Numbered from the stretch's first letter, positions 1 to 8,541 are shown. The stretch: DNA of 42,229 nucleotides from Negativicutes bacterium (GCA_009929605.1 SAAC01000010.1:1-42229); one strand, 5' to 3'. Program-made: numbers and translations. The notes: generated from the letters alone by a model not told the origin.

Positions 1-24
1 GAGAACTTTTTTTGTTGTTGCATC

Positions 25-65
25 GACACACTAAGGTGTCTGCGTCTCTCCGTTCCTAGACACCT
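25..65 (-). promoter_or_regulatory. inverted repeats resembling the 3' part of a T-box leader
   Basis: Positions 34-41 (AGGTGTCT) and 58-65 (AGACACCT) form a perfect 8-bp stem. GACAC at 25-29 and GTGTC at 36-40 form a competing stem, so the two are mutually exclusive. On the minus strand, positions 65-48 read AGGTGTCTAGGAACGGAG, which matches 16 of 18 bases just upstream of the T-box sequence of the cysteine T-box near 41240. A canonical T-box sequence is not present and no U-run follows on the minus strand. It may be a degenerate leader of a gene to the left of the window, or a coincidence. Confidence 0.25.
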
Positions 66-96
66 AAGTTGCTTACGTATCCAACCGCACCATATA

Positions 97-131
97 AAAA
101 AAGCTCTTTGCTTCGACAAGGAGCTTTTTTT
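97..131. terminator. bidirectional intrinsic terminator
   Basis: AAAAGCTCTTTG pairs with CAAGGAGCTTTT (one G-T wobble) around a CTTCGA loop. A T-run follows on the plus strand and an A-run precedes it, so it can act in both directions. It probably ends a transcript entering from the left and isolates panE. Confidence 0.7.
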
Positions 132-236
132 ATTGCCCATTCCTCTATGCAGCATCCGCAAAATGACATACAATTAAATTATAAATATGCTCTATCATTC
201 AATGATATACACACGCGATTAATAAGGAGGTTCCCC

Positions 237-1151
237 ATGAAAGTTCTTATTTTTGGTCTCGGCGGTATTGGTGGCCTAGTAGGTGGTGCCCTTGCCGACA
301 AATACGATACAATTTATTTCTATGCTCGTAACAACACTAAAAAAGCTATTGAAGAAAATGGTTTACGTCTCGATTCAGTCAAATTAGGAAATAAAGTCGT
401 TCGCCCTGCTATGGTATCTGATAACGCTAGTGAACTAGGTGTAATGGATGTGATTTTCCTATCTACTAAAGGTGATAAACTAGGCTCGGTATGCGAAACG
501 TTGAAACCCATGATTGATGAGCACACCATTATTATTCCACTACTTAATGGCGTACTCGTATCTGATGTACTACGTCAACACCTTACAACGGGCATCCTTG
601 CGGATGGTCTAATCCGTACTTTCAGCCATATTGAAGCACCTGGTCACATTGTCCAAGATGGTGGTCCATGTGATATGCGCTTTGGTATGAAAGGCGGTGA
701 AAACCCAGCAAATTTCCAAGAAATTGCGGATATGTTAACACAGGCAGGTATTGAAACAACTGTATCTAACACTATTGAGTTAGATAGTTGGAAAAAGTTA
801 GCTATTACGGGCTCTATGAGTGCAATACTCTGCTACTATGATGGCACCATTGGGGAATGCCGCGCTTATGCGGATGCACAAGAGATTATCCCTGCTGCAT
901 ATCGAGAAGTCCAATCCGTTGCTGCCGCTACCGGCGTTCAAATGAGCGATAATTATATCGAAACACTGATTAAAAACTTTAACACGTCCGAACCAAGCAC
1001 CATTACCTCCCTCTACCGTGATTTAAAATCTGGCAAGGCCCCGCAAGATACCGAACTAGATCTCATGGTTGGGTATGTTGTGAACAAAGGCAAAGAACTT
1101 GGCGTGCCGACACCTGTGTTCGAGGCGGGATATAATCGGTTTAATAAATAG
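237..1151 (+). CDS. panE: 2-dehydropantoate 2-reductase (ketopantoate reductase)
   Basis: The 304-residue product belongs to the ApbA/PanE family, which reduces ketopantoate to pantoate with NADPH in pantothenate and coenzyme A synthesis. The N-terminus carries a Rossmann dinucleotide-binding motif (IFGLGGIGGLVG, residues 4-15). The C-terminal half has the helical ketopantoate reductase domain with a conserved LYRDLKSGK-type segment. The ATG at 237 is chosen because AAGGAGG lies 6 bases upstream (224-230); the frame stays open further upstream, but that stretch overlaps a terminator. The gene stands alone between two terminators. Assignment within the family is by overall pattern; a related 2-hydroxyacid reductase specificity is possible. 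Confidence 0.85.
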   Translation: MKVLIFGLGGIGGLVGGALADKYDTIYFYARNNTKKAIEENGLRLDSVKLGNKVVRPAMVSDNASELGVMDVIFLSTKGDKLGSVCETLKPMIDEHTIIIPLLNGVLVSDVLRQHLTTGILADGLIRTFSHIEAPGHIVQDGGPCDMRFGMKGGENPANFQEIADMLTQAGIETTVSNTIELDSWKKLAITGSMSAILCYYDGTIGECRAYADAQEIIPAAYREVQSVAAATGVQMSDNYIETLIKNFNTSEPSTITSLYRDLKSGKAPQDTELDLMVGYVVNKGKELGVPTPVFEAGYNRFNK

Positions 1152-1178
1152 TAATAAAAAAGCATATAGTTACAAACT

Positions 1179-1218
1179 AAAACGAGCATTGATATTATAG
1201 TCTGTGCTCGTTTTCATG
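1179..1218 (+). terminator. intrinsic terminator after panE
   Basis: AAAACGAGCA (1179-1188) pairs perfectly with TGCTCGTTTT (1205-1214), followed by a short T-rich tail, 27 bases after the panE stop. From 1215 to 1344 nothing else is recognised. Confidence 0.7.
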
Positions 1219-1344
1219 TTTATTATCAATTCAATTAATCTATATACTCCAGCCATTCAACAGATTTTGAATAAAATGTATAAATATGATCTAATAAATT
1301 CTAAAATTTACGTTTAAATTTCGCATACATTCGAATTATAATTT

Positions 1345-1920
1345 CTACAATCCACTCGTCAATGAGAAAATCACGAGTCCTAATACACCGCTCAATAGCA
1401 ACACCTTAATCGTCCCCATTTTACCTGAATAAATCAAGCCCATGGAAATCAAGAAAATCACTACGCCGCGGATGTTCGTTTCCGCCAGGGATATTGGCAA
1501 ATCGGCTTTATCCCAAAATGCCAATGTCATAATTCCTACACCAGCGCTAGCGATCAGCGCCACAACGGCTGGACGAAGGCCATTCAATACACCACGAATA
1601 ATCCCAAGATCGCCATATTTGAAATATAAATACGCCATCAATAGCATGATGATAACAGACGGGAATACAAATCCCGCTGTGGCTGCAATAGCGCCCATAA
1701 TGCCAGCTATCTTGGCACCTACGAATGTAGCCGCATTAATACCAATTGGACCTGGCGTCATTTGGGAGATTGTGAAAATATCCACGAATTCATGCATGGT
1801 AATCCAATGATGGCCATCCACCACTTCATTTTGAATCAATGGCATGGATGCATAGCCACCGCCGATACAAAATAGTCCTACCTTGGCAAAGCTCAAAAAT
1901 AATTGTAATAAAATCTCCAT
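1345..1920 (-). CDS. CHR (chromate transporter) family half-size protein, second of pair
   Basis: The 191-residue membrane protein is a single-domain (short-chain) member of the CHR family. Residues 18-27 show the family signature around FCIGGGYASMP, and the central region has QMTPGPIGINAATFVG, a conserved CHR motif. Hydrophobic segments cover most of the rest. Short-chain CHR proteins normally occur as adjacent pairs and are thought to work together; the partner lies 22 bases upstream. RBS GAGGTG precedes the ATG. Chromate export is known for some members only. Here no metal-resistance genes are nearby and the pair follows ggt, so the natural substrate is unknown. Confidence 0.8.
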   Translation of the reverse strand: MEILLQLFLSFAKVGLFCIGGGYASMPLIQNEVVDGHHWITMHEFVDIFTISQMTPGPIGINAATFVGAKIAGIMGAIAATAGFVFPSVIIMLLMAYLYFKYGDLGIIRGVLNGLRPAVVALIASAGVGIMTLAFWDKADLPISLAETNIRGVVIFLISMGLIYSGKMGTIKVLLLSGVLGLVIFSLTSGL

Positions 1921-1942
1921 TGTTCTACACCTCGCCTATTCC

Positions 1943-2548
1943 TTAATCGTACTTCGCGGACTGCATCAACACGACGCCCACAATGGCATCGACGAGGATG
2001 ATATACATAATATTAATATCGAATACATAGGCCCCGATGAAAGAACCAATCATGATTAACAACGGTAATACTAATTTCTTTTTGAATTGTTTCACCAATA
2101 GGTCGATGACTACTTTCAAAATAACCGCAGTCACACCACATTGCATACCTTTCAAGAGCATTTTTACATAGTAATTACTAGCGAAGGCTTCGTAGAAATA
2201 GCTAATAGCCGTCAGCATAATAAGAGGTGGCAAAACAGTTGCGAACAACGCAGTAAACATGCCTGCCATTCCCGCCATGCGATACCCCAAAATGATGGAT
2301 GCATTAACCGCCACCACGCCCGGTGAGGATTGGGCGATAGCCACTAGATTCAATGAGTCTTTATCAGAAATCCAGTGATATTCGTCGACGAATTTTGCCT
2401 TCATCAACGGAATCAATACAAATCCACCGCCTACGGTGAAAGCACTGATCATAAATGTAGATTTAAATAATGTCCATAATTTCACAGGTTCGATGTGTTC
2501 GTTCTCAGTCGTTACTACCTGTATTTTTTCTTCGTTATTAGATTCCAT
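1943..2548 (-). CDS. CHR (chromate transporter) family half-size protein, first of pair
   Basis: The 201-residue membrane protein is the partner half of the short-chain CHR pair. A ~20-residue hydrophilic N-terminus precedes the motif FTVGGGFVLIPL. A second conserved motif, QSSPGVVAVNASIILG, corresponds to QMTPGPIGINAATFVG of the other half, showing that the two are paralogous. The start lies 19 bases after the ggt stop with AAGGAC as RBS, so ggt and the two transporter halves are very likely one transcript. The substrate cannot be read from sequence; chromate and sulfate-like anions are known for the family. Confidence 0.8.
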   Translation of the reverse strand: MESNNEEKIQVVTTENEHIEPVKLWTLFKSTFMISAFTVGGGFVLIPLMKAKFVDEYHWISDKDSLNLVAIAQSSPGVVAVNASIILGYRMAGMAGMFTALFATVLPPLIMLTAISYFYEAFASNYYVKMLLKGMQCGVTAVILKVVIDLLVKQFKKKLVLPLLIMIGSFIGAYVFDINIMYIILVDAIVGVVLMQSAKYD

Positions 2549-2567
2549 ATAAAGTCCTTACTCTAAT

Positions 2568-4238
2568 TTACCAACTCGCCACGCAGCCATCGGCCCTTGG
2601 TTCTGTAGCCCCCATCAATACACCGTTTTCATCACGTACGATGATTTGACCTCGTCCAAAGGAGATGAAATCAGGTTGAATGTTGACATCATGTCCTTTT
2701 GCGATGAGGGCCTGGGCGATACTTTCACCAAAGCCCGGTTCGATTTCGATATATTTGTCGCCAGTCCATTGCCAACGAGGGGCATCCAGCGCTTCTTGAG
2801 GATTCATACCAAAGTGTAACATATTCATGAGCACTTGCACATGGCCTTGCGGTTGCATGTAGGCGCCCATGACGCCAAACGGGCCGACCGCCTCGCCCTG
2901 TTTTATCAAAAATCCAGGGATAATCGTATGATACGGTTTCTTGCCGGGCACGAGATAATTATCGGCAGCCAGATTCAAACTGAAATCGGAGGCCCGATTA
3001 TTAAATGCCACGCCATAACCTGGGAGCACAATACCCGAACCGAATCCCATGTAATTACTCTGGATAAATGAAATCATGTTGCCCTCGCTGTCAGCAGCGC
3101 AGAGATACACCGTGCCACCACTGAGCGGATCAATCGCCTTCGGCGACGACGCCGTGGTACCAATTTCCTGTACCCTCGATGCAGCATACTCTCCACTCAA
3201 CAAATGCGCCACTGTCATTTGCTTCATATATTTTGGATCTGCCACATAGGTTTTGCCATCTGTGAAAGCCAATTTCATCGCTTCTAATTGTTTGTGGATG
3301 GTATCCGCATCATCATGATGGCCTTGTTCCATATCAAGCTGTTCCAAAATATTTAGCGCCATAAGGGCTACGATGCCCTGCCCATTAGGAGGAATTTCAC
3401 AGACCTCATAGCCATGATACTTCGTGCGAATTGGTTCCACCCATTCCGCTCGATAGTTCGCTAAATCTTCCTTTTGAATAAAGCCACCTGTTTCGGTAGA
3501 AAATGCATCGATAGCATCAGCGATAGCGCCACGGTAGAAGCTTTCACCATTCGTTTTGGCAATTTCGCGTAACGCACGACCGTGATGAGGTAATTTCACA
3601 ATCTCACCCGATTGGGGAGCACCGTTCGCAAAGAAGGTATCATAAAGCGGTTTAAATTCGGTTTGAGTTTTGTAATCCTTGTAGACATCGTCCGCCAATG
3701 CCCATTCGTATGCCACTAACGGTGACACGGGATAGCCCTCCTCCGCGCAAGTTATAGCCGCATCAAATAACGACTCGAAGGATTTCCGTCCAAAGCGCTT
3801 GTGTAATTCGGCCCACGTCGATACCGCGCCAGGCACCGTCATGGATCCCCAGCCACGTTTTGGCATCTTACCAGGTTCACATTTTATGGTACCGTTCTTT
3901 GATTGTTCCTGCACGTCACCATTATTAAATTGACTCTGCACCGCCTCTACCGTAAGTTTAGCCGGAGCATATCCACTGCCATTGATACCGTAGAGTTTCT
4001 TGGTTTTCGCATTCCAATAGAGAGCAAAGGCATCACTGCCAAGACCGTTACTACAAGGTTCTAATACCGTCAAACAGCTGGCCGTGGCAATAATGGCATC
4101 CACGGCATTGCCTCCCTTTTTTAATACGTCTAGCCCCGCTTGCGCCGCCAACGTCTGAGAGGTGCAGACCATGCCCTTCGTGCCATATACGACGCTACGA
4201 CGAGATGGATAGCGATAATTGTATGTATCAAAATTCAT
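2568..4238 (-). CDS. ggt: gamma-glutamyltransferase, cytoplasmic YwrD-like
   Basis: The 556-residue product belongs to the Ntn-hydrolase gamma-glutamyltransferase family, which cleaves or transfers the gamma-glutamyl group of glutathione-like compounds after self-processing. The likely nucleophile and processing site is Thr376 in PLSGGTVYLCAADSEGN. Downstream lie the binding segment PGKKPYHTIIPGF and a glycine-rich GPFGVMGAYMQPQGH. There is no signal peptide, unlike the periplasmic E. coli enzyme, so it should be cytoplasmic, as in the B. subtilis YwrD group. RBS TTAGGAGG precedes the ATG. It is first of the large genes in an operon with two CHR transporter halves; the actual substrate is not established. 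Confidence 0.85.
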   Translation of the reverse strand: MNFDTYNYRYPSRRSVVYGTKGMVCTSQTLAAQAGLDVLKKGGNAVDAIIATASCLTVLEPCSNGLGSDAFALYWNAKTKKLYGINGSGYAPAKLTVEAVQSQFNNGDVQEQSKNGTIKCEPGKMPKRGWGSMTVPGAVSTWAELHKRFGRKSFESLFDAAITCAEEGYPVSPLVAYEWALADDVYKDYKTQTEFKPLYDTFFANGAPQSGEIVKLPHHGRALREIAKTNGESFYRGAIADAIDAFSTETGGFIQKEDLANYRAEWVEPIRTKYHGYEVCEIPPNGQGIVALMALNILEQLDMEQGHHDDADTIHKQLEAMKLAFTDGKTYVADPKYMKQMTVAHLLSGEYAASRVQEIGTTASSPKAIDPLSGGTVYLCAADSEGNMISFIQSNYMGFGSGIVLPGYGVAFNNRASDFSLNLAADNYLVPGKKPYHTIIPGFLIKQGEAVGPFGVMGAYMQPQGHVQVLMNMLHFGMNPQEALDAPRWQWTGDKYIEIEPGFGESIAQALIAKGHDVNIQPDFISFGRGQIIVRDENGVLMGATEPRADGCVASW

Positions 4239-4292
4239 AGGATGAAGCCTCCTAAGGGTTGATTACGATTTCTTTAAGATAAATCAATGTGA

Positions 4293-4388
4293 TTAAGCGA
4301 AATTAATATTAGCCGTGTGGATTTTGAGCCACTGAACGATATCTGGCGGATTGAGGTTACTTGAGGCGATGCCGATGATAAAGGTCAT
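4293..4388 (-). CDS. short reading frame, possible frameshifted tail of the upstream small gene
   Basis: A 31-codon frame starts at an ATG inside the preceding small gene (+1 frame) and overlaps it by 32 bases. It encodes MTFIIGIASS... ending NINFA. No independent RBS is evident. It reads smoothly as a continuation of the 48-codon frame if one base were added or lost between about 4388 and 4397, so the two may be one broken ~71-residue gene. No homologue is recognised. Confidence 0.3.
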   Translation of the reverse strand: MTFIIGIASSNLNPPDIVQWLKIHTANINFA

Positions 4389-4503
4389 ATCGTTCTTTAA
4401 TTAATGTCGCCGATATCTCTTTTAATTTAGCCGCTATCTCACTACTAGTTTCACTAGTTACGATTGCCCGTCCAGTCTTGTGTGTATTTTCTAGTTTTTT
4501 CAT
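4357..4503 (-). CDS. small hypothetical protein upstream of ggt
   Basis: A 48-codon frame, too short for routine calling, starts MKKLENTHKT and is rich in Lys, Glu, Thr and Ser. The translation signal is strong: GGAGGAGAGGAG lies just upstream of the ATG. The transcription signal is an extended -10 box (TGCTATAAT, 4554-4562) about 45 bases before the start. It is therefore probably expressed and probably leads the ggt-CHR operon (ggt starts 118 bases after its stop). No domain is recognised. The +1 frame continues to 4293, so it may be a frameshifted remnant of a longer gene. Confidence 0.45.
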   Translation of the reverse strand: MKKLENTHKTGRAIVTSETSSEIAAKLKEISATLIKERYDLYHRHRLK

Positions 4504-4553
4504 TGCTCAGACTCCTCTCCTCCATTTTAATTCCCGCTCATATTCGTACTTTC

Positions 4554-4562
4554 ATTATAGCA
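4554..4562 (-). promoter_or_regulatory. extended -10 promoter for the ggt-CHR operon
   Basis: On the minus strand the sequence reads TGC-TATAAT, a perfect -10 hexamer with the TGN extension; no good -35 is present (TGTGTA is 18 bases upstream), as is usual for extended -10 promoters. It directly abuts the terminator of the preceding gene. Predicted start of transcription is near 4547. Confidence 0.6.
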
Positions 4563-4565
4563 TGC

Positions 4566-4606
4566 AAAAATCCTATCTACACAGTAAAATGCGGATAGGA
4601 TTTTTT
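4566..4606 (-). terminator. terminator of the 116-residue protein gene
   Basis: AAAAATCCTATC (4566-4577) pairs perfectly over 12 bp with GATAGGATTTTT (4594-4605), directly after the stop at 4608. The hairpin is symmetric with respect to A and T runs and can work in both directions. Confidence 0.75.
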
Positions 4607-4607
4607 A

Positions 4608-4958
4608 TTAGTTTTCAATTTTAATCAATGCATCGTTATCAATGAGTGTTTGCCAATCGCCAACAAAACCAAGTTTTGCATTAGCTTGAGCCATTTTCCA
4701 ATCGTCCCCAGTTGGGCACCAATGGGATGGAATACAACAAGATTTACCAAAATTGATGAGATATCCCATCTTTTCAGCCTCTTGAGCGCCCCACCAAGCA
4801 CCAATGGCATCCTCAGGCGCTAAATACATATCTGCTAATTGTGTATCTCCTAGCCATTTCGTAATGTTTGTCCATAGCTCTTTCGGGATACAACTACTTG
4901 CTAAATATTCTTCTAGTGTCCGCTCAGCGGTCTCGCGAATATCGATTTCCGTACTCAT
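4608..4958 (-). CDS. hypothetical protein, 116 residues
   Basis: The family is not recognised. The ATG at 4958 is chosen because AGGAGGG lies just upstream; the frame stays open upstream to 5060 without such a site. The protein is acidic and soluble-looking, without signal peptide or membrane segment. It contains a tryptophan- and cysteine-rich stretch (GAWWGAQEAEKMGY, then SCCIPSHWCPTGDDW) suggestive of a metal site or disulfide, but this is inference. It is a single-gene unit with its own terminator. An interrupted dyad, TTGTGAA-N7-TTTACAA, lies at 4999-5019 about 40 bases before the start and overlaps a CTTTCAC motif seen ahead of several other genes. Confidence 0.6.
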   Translation of the reverse strand: MSTEIDIRETAERTLEEYLASSCIPKELWTNITKWLGDTQLADMYLAPEDAIGAWWGAQEAEKMGYLINFGKSCCIPSHWCPTGDDWKMAQANAKLGFVGDWQTLIDNDALIKIEN

Positions 4959-5151
4959 TAAATCCCTCCTATACGCTAAATTATTATATCTCTCGCTCTT
5001 GTGAAAGTCACTTTTACAAATGATTTCCTGTGAATCACACCTTATGAAAGCTATTTTCACTACGTATTATTTTAACTATATCATGAATATTCATTAGTTG
5101 ACTAATTCATTTAATTTCTAAGCATTTTTATGCACTAAATCGTTCTAAATT

Positions 5152-5640
5152 TTACTTCTGCTCTTGATCGCGATTTACATCCACCACGATGCCCGTAACA
5201 GCAATCAAGGAAATTAATTTTCCCTCATCATTGGTAAATTTAATATTGAACACATGGCTATTACGGCCAACAAGGACCATTTCACCAGATGCATGTAAAT
5301 AACCTTCTGCCTTGGTAGGACGCAAATGTTGAGCCGTAATATTTTGGCCTACTGCGTATTTACCTTCCGGCAATAATAAATAGGATACCCATCCAGATAA
5401 ATTCTCTGCATAGGCCAATGTAGCTCCCCCATTCAACCAACCAAATGGCTGAGCATGAAATTTACCAAGCTTCATTTTGCTCGTAAATGTATTACCTACA
5501 ATCACTGGATCAGTAAAATCGAGACAGGAATATAATGTTCCTTCCTCGCGTTTAGGAGCCTTTTGAATTTTCTCTGCCATGCGTGCATCAATTTCTGCTT
5601 GCGTTGCATGCACAACGTTTGTATCTTTTGTATCTGTCAT
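5152..5640 (-). CDS. menI: hotdog-fold acyl-CoA thioesterase, probable DHNA-CoA thioesterase
   Basis: The 162-residue protein has the PaaI/YdiI-type hotdog thioesterase fold. The segment FHAQPFGWLNGGATLAYAENLSGW corresponds to the family pattern H-N/Q-P-x-G-x-xHGGA followed by the catalytic acid (here Glu in YAEN); the usual His before GG is Asn here. A ~45-residue N-terminal extension precedes the fold. It sits last in the men cluster, 105 bases after menC, so the likely role is hydrolysis of 1,4-dihydroxy-2-naphthoyl-CoA to DHNA, the step between MenB and MenA. That function rests on context; other aryl-CoA substrates are possible. RBS is a weak AAGGAAAC. Confidence 0.7.
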   Translation of the reverse strand: MTDTKDTNVVHATQAEIDARMAEKIQKAPKREEGTLYSCLDFTDPVIVGNTFTSKMKLGKFHAQPFGWLNGGATLAYAENLSGWVSYLLLPEGKYAVGQNITAQHLRPTKAEGYLHASGEMVLVGRNSHVFNIKFTNDEGKLISLIAVTGIVVDVNRDQEQK

Positions 5641-5745
5641 ATGTTTCCTTATGTTTTATAACGATTTCAATATATGAAATCACTCTTGTAATAGCCTTTT
5701 GGTCGACCTTATAATCGCTCTCTACGCTACTAATGTAGAACTAAT

Positions 5746-6957
5746 TTATAATGTCTCAATCACCACTGTCTCCACCGCATATCGGCTCAACACGTCCGGT
5801 CGCACCTCAACGCCGAGGCCTGGCCCTTTCGGTACTGTCATCTGCCCATCTGTGAAAGTAATATCTGGCACGATCAAATCATCTTCAAAATAGCGTTTTG
5901 AATCCGATAAATCACCAGCCATATATGTATCTGCTAGGGCCGCTAATTGAACGTGGAGCATTTTAGAAACGCCAGTTTCCACCATGCTGCCAATCCAGAA
6001 TTTAATGTCATTATCACGACAATAGTCAATGATTCGTTTCACTGGATATAATCCACCTAAACGACCAATTTTAATATTCAATACATCGATGAGATCATGC
6101 CGTACGGCATACTCTAAATCTTCGAAGGTTAGAATGCTTTCATCGAGACAAATTGGCGTTGTTATAGACCACAAGCCTTTGCTCAAAGCCTCTTGTTTTA
6201 GGAGTGCTAGGGTTTGCACCGATGACACATCGAAGGGTTCCTCGATACAAGCCAAATTGAAGTCATTCAACAAAGCCACGTCATCAATTTGAGCAAAGCT
6301 ATAACTACGGTTCGCATCCACAGCGAGGGTAATATTTGGGAAGGCCGCACGCACGAGTTTCGTTCGTTCATAGCCATCCTCTGGTTTTATCTTTAGCTTG
6401 ATACGTTGGCAGCCTTGTTCTACATGAGTTCTCACCACATCAATCAAGGTGTCCATAGGAATATCTCCAATAGCTACACCACAAGGGATAGTGTCTTGGA
6501 GACTTTCACCCATCACGTATTCCACGGTATTTTGACCTTTCACAGTGCATTCCAAATTCAGGAGTGCATTTTCAAGGCCCGCCACCGCCATCGGCGAATG
6601 GATGTGCTGATATTCTGATTCAGAACCAGCCCGCTCAGAGGCCATCATTCCTAGCGCCGCGTGCACAAAGTCGGCAATATCATGGATTTCCTTGGCCCGT
6701 TCAATTTGCGCCGACAACATAGCTGGCCCATAATGATGCACCAAACGATGCCATGCCAAATCCACCGTTTCATCCGTATAGAATGGATCCGCAAAGGCCA
6801 CGCATTCGCCATAGCCCTTTTGGCCATCTTCATTTTCCATTTCAATAATAATGGTTTCCCTGTTTTGCACGGTTCCCCGCGCCGTTTTAAATGTAAATTG
6901 TAAAGGTATATTTACCCGATGCAAGGTGATGCGTTTCACCAACAATGAATCTTGCAT
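5746..6957 (-). CDS. menC: o-succinylbenzoate synthase
   Basis: The 403-residue enolase-superfamily enzyme dehydrates SHCHC to o-succinylbenzoate in menaquinone synthesis. Visible landmarks are the capping domain (residues 1-150), the KxK motif (Lys187 and Lys189), metal ligands Asp214 (LAVDANR), Glu239 (CIEEPF) and Asp272 (CLDES), and the opposing Lys296 (NIKIGRLGG). It is slightly longer than the ~370 residues typical of Gram-positive OSBS/NSAR enzymes because of an insertion around residues 95-115. RBS AGGAGG precedes the ATG. It lies 21 bases after menE, clearly co-transcribed. N-succinylamino acid racemase activity is a known alternative in the family, but the context favours menaquinone. 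Confidence 0.9.
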   Translation of the reverse strand: MQDSLLVKRITLHRVNIPLQFTFKTARGTVQNRETIIIEMENEDGQKGYGECVAFADPFYTDETVDLAWHRLVHHYGPAMLSAQIERAKEIHDIADFVHAALGMMASERAGSESEYQHIHSPMAVAGLENALLNLECTVKGQNTVEYVMGESLQDTIPCGVAIGDIPMDTLIDVVRTHVEQGCQRIKLKIKPEDGYERTKLVRAAFPNITLAVDANRSYSFAQIDDVALLNDFNLACIEEPFDVSSVQTLALLKQEALSKGLWSITTPICLDESILTFEDLEYAVRHDLIDVLNIKIGRLGGLYPVKRIIDYCRDNDIKFWIGSMVETGVSKMLHVQLAALADTYMAGDLSDSKRYFEDDLIVPDITFTDGQMTVPKGPGLGVEVRPDVLSRYAVETVVIETL

Positions 6958-6978
6958 AGGTCCTCCTCATCTACCTAG

Positions 6979-8520
6979 TCAATCGCTACTACCAACATCG
7001 TTAGAGCCTCCTACCACATGTATGTATCGCGACTCAGCATATATCTGCAAGTCCTTTCGCAGAATTTTTCCTGTTCCGTTTCTTGGCAATGAATCCAAAA
7101 TCGTAATGTATTTTGGTATTTTGTACCTAGCTAAATGATTCGACAAAAAACAGCTCAATTCCTGCTTTACAAGCGCTTCTTGGGTAAGTTTTCCTGTATT
7201 TCCTACATTTTTATCTTGTGAAAGTTCAGAATGGGTCTTATCAACCGCCACAAATAGCGCTGGCACCTGTCCCCATTTTTCATCGGCCACAGGCACCACG
7301 GCACATTCTTTCACATACGGCAATGTGTAGAGTAAATCCTCAATTTCCTTAGGGTAAATATTTTCACCACCAGATATGATGATGTCCTTGCGACGATTCA
7401 AAATATATACATAGCCATCTTCGTCCACATAACCGATATCGTCCGTGTTAAAATCACCGCGAATCGGTTCTTTGTTTAGATAACCATCCATCAACATAGG
7501 GCCAGTCAAATGGATTTCGCCTACCCCATCCACATCAGGATTTACAATATTCACGGTCATCCCTGGCAATGGCTTGCCCACGGATTCGATTTTATCAGGA
7601 TAGTCTAATATGGAGAACGTCACGCTTTGGCTGAAAGTTTCCGTCATGCCGTAGGTCTTGTAAATCGGCAAGGATTTCTCACGGCACGCCTCAACGAGAG
7701 GCATAGGAATAAATTCACCTCCCAATAGGATTACACGCATTCGATGGGTTGCAATATCACCCACCACATCCTTTAGGATGGTCGGCACGAGGGATACCAT
7801 ATTGATTTCTTGATCATTGACGAGTCTCACCAGTTCCTGCCGGTCTAGTTTTTCCATCATTCGCACCGCCGTCCCATTATAGAGACTGCGCATCAAAATG
7901 GATAATCCGCTAACGTGGAATAATGGCAATACCATGAGCCAAGTATCATCAGGCGTAACGCCCAATGTCTGGGCCGATGCCTCTACATGTGCGCGAATTT
8001 GTCCCCAACGGAGGGGAACGGATTTAAATTTTCCCGTTGTGGCACTGGTATTCATGATGGCTGCGATGTCGGAATCGTTGAAATGCCAATCGAATCTATC
8101 TACATCAAGATTCGCAGAGTCTGCTGAATGAATGGACGCCTCATCAAAGACGATAACCTGCCCTATCCCGCTCAGATGTTCTACACCATTGCAACGCCCC
8201 CCGTTTCTTAGCTGTTCCAGTCTTTCACCAGAAACGACCACCGTATGCACGTCCAGCTCGTCTAATTGATTACGAATTTCCGCCGGCGTAAGGTGCACAT
8301 TGAGGAGTAACACCTCCTTGTGAAGGAGCATGAGCGCCAACAAATACATCGCCATAGTAACTGAGTTATCCGACAACAAAGCGACCCGAGAAACGGCAGA
8401 AACCGCAGAGGACAAAGAGTCCGCCACGGTTTGCACTTGTTTATACACGTCACCAAAGGTCTGGTCGTCAAGAAAACGTTTATTCGGTTGTTCTAAAAAA
8501 TGTTTCTGTAACCATTCCAT
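6979..8520 (-). CDS. menE: o-succinylbenzoate-CoA ligase
   Basis: The 513-residue ANL-superfamily adenylating enzyme activates o-succinylbenzoate to its CoA ester. Motifs in order: the P-loop-like MNTSATTGKFKSVPL (canonical Ser/Thr-Gly-rich A3), YKTYGMTETFSQ (A5), FNTDDIGYVDEDGY (A7), NRRKDIIISGGENIYPKEIE (A8 hinge) and the C-terminal RNGTGKILRKDL with the adenylation lysine. No membrane segment is seen; cytoplasmic. GAGGAC precedes the ATG, and the gene starts 21 bases after the menB stop. A low-complexity polar stretch, around TGKLTQEALVKQ, is inserted in the C-terminal domain. Confidence 0.9.
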   Translation of the reverse strand: MEWLQKHFLEQPNKRFLDDQTFGDVYKQVQTVADSLSSAVSAVSRVALLSDNSVTMAMYLLALMLLHKEVLLLNVHLTPAEIRNQLDELDVHTVVVSGERLEQLRNGGRCNGVEHLSGIGQVIVFDEASIHSADSANLDVDRFDWHFNDSDIAAIMNTSATTGKFKSVPLRWGQIRAHVEASAQTLGVTPDDTWLMVLPLFHVSGLSILMRSLYNGTAVRMMEKLDRQELVRLVNDQEINMVSLVPTILKDVVGDIATHRMRVILLGGEFIPMPLVEACREKSLPIYKTYGMTETFSQSVTFSILDYPDKIESVGKPLPGMTVNIVNPDVDGVGEIHLTGPMLMDGYLNKEPIRGDFNTDDIGYVDEDGYVYILNRRKDIIISGGENIYPKEIEDLLYTLPYVKECAVVPVADEKWGQVPALFVAVDKTHSELSQDKNVGNTGKLTQEALVKQELSCFLSNHLARYKIPKYITILDSLPRNGTGKILRKDLQIYAESRYIHVVGGSNDVGSSD

Positions 8521-8541
8521 GACAATGTCCTCGATAACCGA

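Noticed and set aside
69..236. Longer N-terminus for panE
   Set aside because: The upstream frame crosses a terminator and lacks an RBS, whereas the Rossmann motif begins right after the ATG at 237, which has AAGGAGG.
4999..5019. Rex operator before the 116-residue protein gene
   Set aside because: The arms TTGTGAA and TTTACAA are separated by 7 rather than 4 bases and one arm is imperfect, so it was not called as a site.
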